From assembly GCF_000278155.1 (NCBI RefSeq), contig NZ_JH725094.1, positions 1-41,339 on the forward strand: DNA of 41,339 bases. The letters are read 5' to 3'. The translations under genes and the position numbers were made by a program. Source of the DNA: Bartonella doshiae NCTC 12862 = ATCC 700133 (GTDB taxonomy: Bacteria > Pseudomonadota > Alphaproteobacteria > Rhizobiales > Rhizobiaceae). Position 1 is the first letter of the stretch, and the number at the start of each line of letters is the position of its first letter. Shown here one piece after another: positions 19,336-26,925 of the stretch. The notes below the pieces were generated by a model, which saw only the letters and a program-made list of their open reading frames with translations, ran no database searches and was not told the origin of the DNA.

Positions 19336-19845
19336 TTATTGTAAATTGCTTATTATGACAACAAAATGAAAAACTGGTACTGCACGCGATACATCGGTGC
19401 TAACGTTCTCTTTAAAAACACACAGATAATTACAACCAGCTTCAAAAAACAGCCTTACCAATGAAGTCCTAGCTAGAGAGTTGCGTGCACAACGCAATAA
19501 TGACACACTGATTCCCGCAAGCGTGCTTCACATATTTGTACGCGTAGCCTGTACGGAGTCTGCCGCTCCTAAATACTCAGACGTAATGCTACTGGGTCGT
19601 ACAGTGACTGCAGTTGCACCCTTAAACACCGGTTCCTACCATATCATAATGCTTGACAAAAGCATCATGCCATCATAGCAACCGCTTTGCGTATGGGTTC
19701 CACAACATAGTTCTACAAACTGTTGACGCATTGCCAAGCTAAGAGTTTTCTTGCCCACCTATGCCAATGAGACCATCACTATCCTCTTTTTGAATCGTAA
19801 AACAAAATGATTTACCATTAGCGATAAACCATCTGCTCAAAGTCA
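19336..19845 (-). pseudogene. Remnant of a GNAT-family (RimJ/RimL-like) N-acetyltransferase
   Basis: Pieces on the minus strand resemble this family. FIANGKSFCFTIQKEDSDGL then IGIGGQENS precedes a TAG, and LFFEAGCNYLCVFKENVS then RAVPVFHFV precedes a stop at 19336. The order corresponds to the beta-strands before the acetyl-CoA site and to the C-terminal xLFEKAGF-type strand of RimJ/RimL proteins. Several stops and frame changes lie between. The plus-strand frame 19481-19678 over the same DNA looks like antisense. Family assignment is tentative. Confidence 0.35.
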
Positions 19846-19971
19846 AGCTAGCTTAAACTCATAGCATTCTAAACCTTTAGGCTCGCTCTGCCTCCAAGGG
19901 GGGCATAGTCAGATAATATCACTCCCGTCACGTATTCACGCGCTGGGACAAAAAAATCTGAAACTATGAGG

Positions 19972-19997
19972 CAACGCTGCGTTTGTATGCAGCGTTG
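19972..19997. terminator. Perfect 9-bp stem-loop downstream of the small membrane-protein gene
   Basis: CAACGCTGC (19972-19980), eight-base loop, GCAGCGTTG (19989-19997). It lies 66 bases beyond the stop of the minus-strand gene at 20064. A T run follows about 20 bases further on that strand (the run of seven A at 19951-19957, read as T). It could terminate that operon, though the T tract is not immediate. Confidence 0.4.
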
Positions 19998-20063
19998 TTG
20001 TTAGGTATAAGCTTCTATTGAGATAGTTCTGATGAGAAGCACCCACATCTAATGGTATAGGGA

Positions 20064-20567
20064 TTAACTTGGATTCTTTCGAAATGCTATATATAAATTT
20101 AATGTGCCGCCCCAAAACACACCACCAGTGAACCCACTTAAAAGTCCCAAAAGAAGGTTAAAATCAAATGCATATTTCAAATCAGGTTCAACCTTGAGAA
20201 AAACAATCAATGTGAATTTTATGACAAAAGCGATAAGAATAAATGTCAGCGTCAACCGCGTACCAGGCAGAATAATGAAATCCGTTCCCTCTTTGATTTT
20301 TAAACGCGGAGTAGCACGCCAGAGCAACCAGCCAACGCCAACGCCGATCATCAGCCCCGCCAACATTGAGATTGCTCCCCAGCGTGGGAAGGCCAGCTCT
20401 TTAATCACATCGCTTGCGCCCAAAAAAAGAAAGACTAACGGCAAAAGAAAAAGGCGGTAAACCTTCATTTCCCTATCTTTCAATGCGATTATTCCCCTCG
20501 CGATGAGAAAAATAAGCAAAATCCAGGCCCATAAAGGGGTTCCAGTCAGAATGTTAAACAATGACAT
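20064..20567 (-). CDS. Small polytopic membrane protein (DUF6622-like), 167 aa
   Basis: Four or five hydrophobic helices are visible (LWAWILLIFLIARGIIAL, LFLLPLVFLFLG, ISMLAGLMIGVGVGWLLW, LTLTFILIAFVIKFTLIVFL, LLLGLLSGFTGGVFWGGTL) with short basic loops. The pattern resembles the small uncharacterised DUF6622-type proteins; function unknown. I choose ATG 20567 (MSLFNILTGTP) because GGAG precedes it at normal spacing and the helix pattern starts cleanly there. The same frame is open up to 20801, but the extra N-terminal 78 residues look like part of a different, broken membrane protein. GC content is visibly higher than in the flanking core genes, which suggests transfer. Confidence 0.6.
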   Translation of the reverse strand: MSLFNILTGTPLWAWILLIFLIARGIIALKDREMKVYRLFLLPLVFLFLGASDVIKELAFPRWGAISMLAGLMIGVGVGWLLWRATPRLKIKEGTDFIILPGTRLTLTFILIAFVIKFTLIVFLKVEPDLKYAFDFNLLLGLLSGFTGGVFWGGTLNLYIAFRKNPS

Positions 20568-20957
20568 ATTATGCTCCATGATGTTTGATGCGATAAAATA
20601 GGATATGTTTGCGTTTTTCTTCAGAAACACCAGCACTGGCATAAAAATGATAAAGGGTTTCTTTACCAGCAAGCTCATCAATGAAACCAGAGCAAATGAC
20701 AGATAGCAAAAAACTGTGGGGTAGTTCAGTAAAAGTGTAGACCATCCAGCGAGATAATTAACAAACAGGACAATAACTGTCAGAATGTTCGTAATCATCA
20801 CGGGTTCTCCCTGTCAAACAATTTTAATATTCACAGCAATAATGGACAATAAAATCACAGTTAAGATGAGAGAGCGTTCGACCAGAGTTAAAACGTTTCT
20901 ATTGATAACCCAGGAGTAAATACTCCACGGAATAAAAGAGATTATTATGTTAAACAT
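20568..20957 (-). pseudogene. Broken membrane-protein gene (COG4648-like?)
   Basis: ATG at 20957 has an excellent AAAGGAGG seven bases upstream and begins MFNIIISFIPWSIYSWVINRN, a hydrophobic protein. It meets TGA at 20814-20816 after 47 codons. The same frame then continues through GTG/ATG (20801/20798, preceded by AGGGAGA) with NYLAGWSTLLLNYPTVFCYLSFALVSLM. Two readings are possible: one protein with a nonsense mutation, or two short translationally coupled peptides. The helix pattern with a Y-P-x-x-x-x motif recalls COG4648 membrane proteins found in aryl-polyene clusters. That match is my inference and is weak. The start overlaps the end of the dehydratase-like frame by 13 bases. Confidence 0.4.
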
Positions 20958-21292
20958 GGCGCATCCTCCTTTTTATATTTGATAGAAAACTTACCGCAAG
21001 TGCTTCGTTTTTTAGTTTCCGTATGAATATAAAAAACGCCACCCGGTTCACACTCTGTATCCTGTTTAATGGTCAACTGATAGGTATCTCCCGGATAAAC
21101 TGCCTCAATGAACTTTACTTTTTTCAGCGCAACAGATGCGATATTTTTCGCCCTACCCTGCGTGGCCAAAGCCAGAACCATCTCAATCAATAGTGAACCA
21201 GGACATACGGCGCGGGAGGGGAAATGTTCCTCAAAAAGCGGGTGATGCGCATTAAAGGAAAAGTATAAGAATCTCCGGTTACGAAGGAAATC
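20945..21292 (-). pseudogene. FabA/FabZ-like hot-dog dehydratase domain without a usable start
   Basis: The minus frame open from 21292 to 20945 encodes FNAHHPLFEEHFPSRAVCPG followed by SLLIEMVLALA and later FIEAVYPGDTYQLTI. This is the hot-dog dehydratase signature (x-x-HFPxxxxxPGxLxIE with the catalytic histidine, and the PGD strand). Family members dehydrate 3-hydroxyacyl-ACP in fatty-acid or polyene synthesis. An in-frame TAA at 21293-21295 closes the frame upstream, and no ATG, GTG or TTG occurs before the internal ATG at 21190, which lies after the catalytic histidine. The gene has therefore either lost its start or been cut from a longer fusion by a frameshift. Confidence 0.6.
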
Positions 21293-21736
21293 TTACATAA
21301 ATCGCCTAGTAATGGAAGAGCGACTTTCTCAGAACACGAGTCAGGAAAGCAGATCTTACTGACAATGATGATTGCCTGCGCAATAACGGCCATGCCATTG
21401 TCGTACGGGCTGGCCTTACAGTGAATACGGTATGCCTCATTAATGCGTTTGTCCTTCAACGCGTAACCGATCGCTATTAAAATGGGTGGTAGAGAAAAAC
21501 TGTTCAACCATAACAGGGAGATAGCGATAAGTGAGATCCGAGTTTTTAGCCACCACGGTAGCGAATTGAACTGGAAACTGATGCAAGACTTCGAGTAACA
21601 AGCCCTGTTTCAAATAGTTATGGGCTAAATCCCAGTGAGAAATATCGATTTGCCCGCAAGCACGCATCGGTGCAGTTAAAGTAATACTCTGACATATACC
21701 CAAGAAATTTGGCTCGGTACGATGCTTTATAGCCAT
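21187..21736 (-). pseudogene. Decayed gene, possibly an AMP-dependent acyl/ACP ligase N-terminal region
   Basis: Two overlapping minus frames carry successive parts of what looks like one protein. 21736-21440 reads LLLEVLHQFPVQFATVVAKN then SDLTYRYLPVMVEQF. The next frame (21507 down) continues LPPILIAIGYALKDKRINEA. The order recalls the opening of adenylate-forming ligases (linker, LTYxxLxxxV, then the hydrophobic helix after it). The shift between the frames falls near 21500. No AMP-binding core motif (SGTTGxPK type) is present, so most of the enzyme would be missing, and the assignment is a guess from pattern. It directly precedes the dehydratase-like frame. Confidence 0.3.
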
Positions 21737-22039
21737 GATTGGGGGACCTTTTTATATTTTTCTCTTAAATCCTTTGATGATAAACCAAAGGAATGAGAGT
21801 TAAACCGCGCTTGATAGTGCGCGAGAAGTATCGGCATACGAGACAAACGAAAAAAGCCAACAATCCCAGCTCAGGAGCAGCCCGATGTTTGCCCATGGTG
21901 CTTGCAATTAGAAAATAGACATTGGGTTGCAGTCCTGTATTGTCCGAAATAGATCGCGCAAGCGAACTGAAGGGGCGCATAGGCGCCTAAAAGCGTGAAA
22001 AAAAATCAACCCGGACATCTCGTTGCATAATCGGATGAC

Positions 22040-22059
22040 CAACCCCTGGCCAGGGGTTG
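22040..22059. repeat. Perfect 20-bp palindrome
   Basis: CAACCCCTGG directly followed by its reverse complement, with no loop. It lies in a GC-richer, gene-free stretch (about 21981-22212) between the degraded cluster and tRNA-His. A loopless 20-bp dyad suits a dimeric DNA-binding protein better than an RNA hairpin. It could be an operator, or a recombination or replication-related site. Confidence 0.5.
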
Positions 22060-22212
22060 TCTTTGCAACAATGCGTTACCGCCGCCTCAAGATTTCCGGC
22101 TTCAATCTCATGGAGGACACTAGAAAGTCACATGACAGCATATTTTCAGGCTCCCATATGCGCTGGGCCAGTGGCACAAAACCACCGATTAGTGCAGAAA
22201 TGACGTCGCTCT

Positions 22213-22289
22213 TGGTACGGTTGGTGGGATTCGAACCTACGACCTCTGGTGCCACAAACCAGCGCTCTAACCAACTGAGCTACAACCGC
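22213..22289 (-). tRNA. tRNA-His (GUG)
   Basis: 77 bases including an encoded CCA. The cloverleaf is complete: 7-bp acceptor stem, D arm with AGCTCAGTTGGTTAGAGC, anticodon stem CTGGT/ACCAG with loop TTGTGGC (anticodon GTG) and T arm with GGTTCGAATCC. The base before position 1 is T, so no G(-1) is encoded. The end of the acceptor is G1:U72 with A73, the alphaproteobacterial variant of tRNA-His. Confidence 0.96.
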
Positions 22290-22427
22290 ATAAACAATGC
22301 CAACGTTTAATAACTCTTTACTTCTTGTGTAAACAATTACTCTTTGTCTGTGTGACATAAGGAAGATCAGAAGAGTTTGCAAGCCCCTTTAAAAAAATCA
22401 CACATTTTTTATCAAGAAAAAGAGTTT

Positions 22428-23516
22428 CTACAAAGGAAGCGTGCGATTTGCCCAATGCTCAACACGATTATCACGATATGTCTTTATAGTATCAACACCC
22501 TCTTTCTGCATAAGCTGCAAAATTTCTCTCAGAATTGTGATGGCAAGATCTGGTCCTTCATAGACCATTCCACTATACAATTGAATTAAATCTGCACCAG
22601 CTTTGACTTTTTCTAAAGCTGTTTGTCCATCATTTACGCCACCAACACCAATAATTGCAATCTCTTTCCCTAATTTTTGTCGCATTTTTGCAAGTACAAT
22701 AGTAGAACGCTCAAAAAGTGGCCGTCCAGAAAGCCCGCCTTTCTCATCACACAATACCCTATCCGTAAGTCCTTGACGCGAAAGAGTGGTATTGGAAATA
22801 ATGAGTCCATCAAAATCTGAATGTTTCACTTCTTCAGCCACATCATCTAATTCTTTTTCTGATAAATCGGGTGCAATTTTTAAAAAAAGTGGAATGGAAA
22901 AGCCATGTTTTTTCTTTTGTTCATTCCGCGCTTGTGAAAGCGCATTTATCAAAAGATGTAAACTGTCACGTGCCTGTAAATCACGTAAACCCGGTGTATT
23001 AGGCGAAGAAATATTAACTGTAAAATAATCAGCAACATCGTAAAAACAAGCAATGCCAGCAATATAATCGTCAATTTTATTGACTGTATCCTTATTAGCA
23101 CCAATGTTAACCCCTACAATGCCAAGCGGTTTACACGCGTGAAGCCTACTGTAAACGATGTGATGTCCATCATTATTAAAACCCATTCTATTAATAATTG
23201 CTTCATCTTCTCTTAAGCGAAAAAGCCGTGGCTTGGGATTTCCAATTTGAGGTTTTGGCGTAACTGTACCAATCTCAGTAAAACCAAATCCTAAACGAAA
23301 AACAGCGTCAACAACCTCTGCATTCTTATCAAATCCAGCAGCAAGACCAACAAAATTTTCAAATTCAAGACCCGCAACAGTCATAGACAAACGCCTATCA
23401 AAGACTCTTTGGCAACTGTTCAATCCACTTTTCAAACCAACAATCGCTAAACGGTGAGCACGCTCTGGGTCTAACATGAAAAAAGCCGAACGCCCAATAC
23501 AACGAAAAAAACTCAT
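22428..23516 (-). CDS. pyrD: Dihydroorotate dehydrogenase (quinone), class 2
   Basis: Oxidises dihydroorotate to orotate with FMN and passes electrons to membrane quinone, the fourth step of pyrimidine synthesis. 362 residues from ATG 23516 ([21 protein letters not shown]), preceded by GGAGAAAG at good spacing; the longer frame to 23660 adds an unrelated leader. The amphipathic N-terminal helix is typical of class 2. Signatures: [30 protein letters not shown] and the catalytic serine in [14 protein letters not shown], with FMN-binding IIGVGGV near the C terminus. Confidence 0.95.
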   Translation of the reverse strand: MSFFRCIGRSAFFMLDPERAHRLAIVGLKSGLNSCQRVFDRRLSMTVAGLEFENFVGLAAGFDKNAEVVDAVFRLGFGFTEIGTVTPKPQIGNPKPRLFRLREDEAIINRMGFNNDGHHIVYSRLHACKPLGIVGVNIGANKDTVNKIDDYIAGIACFYDVADYFTVNISSPNTPGLRDLQARDSLHLLINALSQARNEQKKKHGFSIPLFLKIAPDLSEKELDDVAEEVKHSDFDGLIISNTTLSRQGLTDRVLCDEKGGLSGRPLFERSTIVLAKMRQKLGKEIAIIGVGGVNDGQTALEKVKAGADLIQLYSGMVYEGPDLAITILREILQLMQKEGVDTIKTYRDNRVEHWANRTLPL

Positions 23517-24079
23517 CAATCTTTCTCCACGATATAAAACAATCCTTCGCCTCTCACATAAATTCTTTAACACAAAAGACCGAAAATAAAGATGGTATAG
23601 CATAATAAATAAGAATGTTTCTCTTCCTGCAAGAAAGTTTATAATATCATCAATAACCAATCATGCTTATGTTTATAAACCCTAATAAAAAAAACCTTCT
23701 GTTTTTAATTTTTTTGCAATTGTTTAAACATCGAAAATTGAAACAATCTGTCAACATAATCAATAAATAAGCTATAAAATAGATTCTTTACTTTGAACAT
23801 ATTCTCATAAAAAAATTTTGAAATCATTTTATAATTCAAACACAATTTCACTCTTTTCGTTGAAAAAATACTGACAGATTTTATAAAAAGTATTTCTATG
23901 AAATGCTTTTATATATAAAGAGTACAAAGCTCCTTTTAAGTTTCTGAATAGGTTATATACTTTAGAAAGGAATTTTAATATTTATAAATAACGCTAAAAG
24001 AAAATAAAAACTGCTCTTTCTTTTTTCATGAGAAGCCATAGTTAAAATTACTATGCTTACACACAAAGGGGAAAATGCA
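23517..24079. other. AT-rich divergent intergenic region between pyrD and mscL
   Basis: About 560 bases of very AT-rich DNA with no reading frame I can support. It must hold the promoters of both flanking genes, but no single -10/-35 pair stands out. Confidence 0.5.
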
Positions 24080-24493
24080 ATGTTTAAAGAATTCAAAGAA
24101 TTTGCTCTAAAAGGCAATATGATTGATCTCGCTATCGGTGTCATTATAGGAGGGGCTTTTGGTGGTTTAGTCAATTCGATTGTCAACGATATTTTTATGC
24201 CAATCATTGGTCTCATTACGGGTGGTATTGACTTTTCTAACATGTTTATTCAACTTGCTGGTGAAAAACAAGCTACATTAAGCGCCGCTAAAGCAGCCGG
24301 TGCAACTGTTAGTTATGGAAATTTTATCACTTTACTTATTAATTTTATTATTATTGCTTGGGTCCTTTTTCTATTTATGAAAGGCATGAATAAAATACGT
24401 CGCAAACAAGAAGAAGAGAAACAAACCAAAGAAATGTCTCTGGAGGAACAACTTTTATCAGAAATTAGAGATTTGTTAGCGAAGAAAAAATAG
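24080..24493 (+). CDS. mscL: Large-conductance mechanosensitive channel
   Basis: Homopentameric inner-membrane channel that opens under membrane tension and protects against hypo-osmotic shock. 137 residues from ATG 24080 ([13 protein letters not shown]), with AAAGGGGAAAA upstream; the ATG at 24053 lacks a ribosome site. The short N-terminal amphipathic helix is followed by TM1 ([21 protein letters not shown]), a periplasmic loop, TM2 ([20 protein letters not shown]) and a charged C-terminal helix. The TM1 glycine pattern and NxxV(N) are conserved. It converges with the histidine-kinase gene: only two bases separate the two stop codons. Confidence 0.96.
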   Translation: MFKEFKEFALKGNMIDLAIGVIIGGAFGGLVNSIVNDIFMPIIGLITGGIDFSNMFIQLAGEKQATLSAAKAAGATVSYGNFITLLINFIIIAWVLFLFMKGMNKIRRKQEEEKQTKEMSLEEQLLSEIRDLLAKKK

Positions 24494-24495
24494 GT

Positions 24496-26166
24496 TTATG
24501 CGTGGTCATCTCTATGGAGCACAGGAAAAAACATCTCTACAGTTGTTCCATGTTTGGGCTTTGAGAATAACAAAAATTGTCCACCATTCTCTTCTACCAT
24601 AGTCTTACACATTGGTAACCCTAAACCCGTTCCGACAAAAACACTGTCACCAGATCGCCCATCTTTGCGCTCCACCTGACCATAAGGTTTTAGTGCTTGC
24701 ACAATTTCTTGGTCACTCATCCCTACACCATTATCACTTACTGAAATCTTCACACTTTCTTTTTTTCTATAAGAAACGTGAACAATAATTTGTCCACCCG
24801 ATGGTGTAAAACGAATGGCATTGGAAAGAAGATTCCATATAATCTGCCTAAATGTTTGTTGCGATATACAAATAAAAGGTACATGAACCGGTGCAACGAT
24901 GCGCATAATAATGCCATTATGATTCGCTTGCGTTTCAAGAAAAGCCATACTCGCACGCAAACAAGATATAACATCAAATGATTCAGCTATAAAGGATGTA
25001 TTGCTTTGGCTATTGGAACTAAAATAATTGGCTTTTGAACACTCAAGCAATTGGTTAACAAGAGATAATATATGTTTTCCAGATGAGATAATATCACGTA
25101 AATACCCGCGATAACGCTCATTTTCTATTGAACCAAAACGGCCATCCCTCATAATTTCTGCAAAACCAATAAGAGCATTTAAAGGTGTTCGCATTTCATG
25201 AACAACCCCAGCCATTTTATTTTCTTCTGCTTTATCCAAAGGGAAAATAGCCCTTGTCATATCCTGCAACATAACAGCATAACTGTCTTGTTGTGCTAAA
25301 AGTAAAATCATCATAGAAACCTTTATATTCTTATGATTTTTTGTCATTAAATTAGCTGTCTCTCCACGATTAAAAACCTGATTTTTCCCCTTCACACGGA
25401 TCAACTCAAAATATTTTTCTACCAAAAATCGGCTTTGCAAAGTAAATAAGGATGATAATGGCTGCCCAAACAATTCATTAATCTCATAGCCTGTTAATAC
25501 CAAAGCAGCCCGGCTAGCCGATTGGATGAAACCCTGTTTATTTAACCATAAAATGCCATCAGTGGCTGTATCCAACAATGATAAAACCACCGCTGGTTCT
25601 TTTATGAAAGCTTGTTCTATAATATCTTCCGGCAATGTTTGTGCATAGGGCACATGAACTTCCGTTTCCTCAACCAAATGTTCACACTCTACCGATAAAT
25701 CCAATTCGCTACGCAATCGTTCTGCAATCTCACGAAAAGCTGAACGTTCTATCTCCGAAAGATTTGACATCTTTGTTTCCGATTTTTCATCTCTTCTTTT
25801 CTGTATTTTTTCTTGCATCTTCAAAATGCCAAAACCACGAAAACCTTTAAAACGCTGTTTGGCATCAAAAATCGGCAAAGCAGATAATTCAACATTAAGC
25901 CGCTCTGGAGAATCATCAACCGGCCATTGAACTATCTGCTCACGCCAAGGCATAACTTCTTCAATAAAACCACCAAGAACTTGATATTGCTCATCATGAA
26001 ATCGACGAGCAAGTTCATAAAAATGAGAACCTAAAATAGAGGAAGATACAGGTCCAACAATTTCAGCTAATTCTTTTGAAACTTCAAAAAATCGGCCATT
26101 TTCATCTATTTTCCAAGTAAAACGTCGTGGCAAAAGCTCTGGCGTAAAACGAAAATGTTTTTGCAT
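24496..26166 (-). CDS. PAS-domain sensor histidine kinase, PdhS/PleC-like, shortened N terminus
   Basis: Cytoplasmic kinase with two PAS-like regions (~10-115 and ~190-300), a HisKA domain with the phosphorylated histidine in VVHEMRTPLNALIGFAEIM (H323), and an ATPase domain: N box WNLLSNAIRFTP, G1 DNGVGM, G2 GTGLGLPM. The sequence around the H box and the PRRFTWKIDENGRF start match the C-terminal half of rhizobial PdhS-family kinases, which act on DivK in the CtrA cell-cycle network and usually exceed 800 residues. Here the frame is closed upstream by TAA, leaving ~556 residues. I use ATG 26166; TTG 26175 is the alternative. The shared start of similarity inside the family suggests the N-terminal half was lost. 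No membrane segment is seen. Confidence 0.8.
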   Translation of the reverse strand: MQKHFRFTPELLPRRFTWKIDENGRFFEVSKELAEIVGPVSSSILGSHFYELARRFHDEQYQVLGGFIEEVMPWREQIVQWPVDDSPERLNVELSALPIFDAKQRFKGFRGFGILKMQEKIQKRRDEKSETKMSNLSEIERSAFREIAERLRSELDLSVECEHLVEETEVHVPYAQTLPEDIIEQAFIKEPAVVLSLLDTATDGILWLNKQGFIQSASRAALVLTGYEINELFGQPLSSLFTLQSRFLVEKYFELIRVKGKNQVFNRGETANLMTKNHKNIKVSMMILLLAQQDSYAVMLQDMTRAIFPLDKAEENKMAGVVHEMRTPLNALIGFAEIMRDGRFGSIENERYRGYLRDIISSGKHILSLVNQLLECSKANYFSSNSQSNTSFIAESFDVISCLRASMAFLETQANHNGIIMRIVAPVHVPFICISQQTFRQIIWNLLSNAIRFTPSGGQIIVHVSYRKKESVKISVSDNGVGMSDQEIVQALKPYGQVERKDGRSGDSVFVGTGLGLPMCKTMVEENGGQFLLFSKPKHGTTVEMFFPVLHRDDHA

Positions 26167-26925
26167 ACTCTCCAACTCATTTGCGTTTTAATGGCACGCA
26201 TAAAATCAAAAACGCGCAGGTTCTACCGCTAAGCAAACAATATCATCTTGTGTATAAACAGCTGCTATAGACAAAATAATTCTGACTGACATTTGACTAT
26301 CATTTGTCTGTAGCAGAATTTTGGCTGTTTTTTTTGAACAAAACAAAAATTAGAAATGGCCTCCAGCATAGTTGCCTATTTATCTATAACTGTAACCAAC
26401 ATTGTTGCATCACACAAATCAGCAATAGAAAAATATTTTTTCTGACGAATCTTCCAACAAAAATATCTCATCTAAACAAAAAATATCGATAGAAACTACA
26501 TAAAATCAGTGTAGCATTTTAAACCATCCTACGTAATAAAATCCCATATTACGCACTTTTTAATCTCTTACAATTCTCTACTTTCCTAAACACAGTCAGC
26601 TATTTGAACATATATTCTATAGCAGAAAAACCCAAAATATGCTACAATACCAATTTGACCAAAGAATATTTTTATAATATAAGGAGAGAACAAAAGTCAT
26701 TTTTCCTCTCATAATTTATGATATTCTAGCTAATATAACAATACCGAAGAATCTCCAATATTTCCTTGTATTATTCTGAACTATCACCCATAGAAATCTA
26801 TGCAAAATCTTACTTCTACTCTGTTTTCTCCATTTTAAAATTTTTGAATTGCGCAGTAAAAACGAATATGAAGAAATACCTGTTTTCATAAAATAATCAA
26901 GCAACTTCTTTTGAAATAACTACCT
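26167..26925. other. Long AT-rich intergenic region upstream of the histidine kinase
   Basis: About 760 bases with no supportable gene. The reading frames are short and lack ribosome sites. It lies where the missing N-terminal half of the PdhS-like kinase would be expected, but I could not recognise PAS-like sequence in it. The intergenic space is unusually long for this genome. Confidence 0.45.

Noticed and set aside
19481-19678. 65-codon plus frame in the degraded region
   Set aside because: The opposite strand carries acetyltransferase-like fragments, and the plus frame has no ribosome site.
22023-22382. Frames crossing tRNA-His on both strands
   Set aside because: They are translations of the tRNA itself and its flank.
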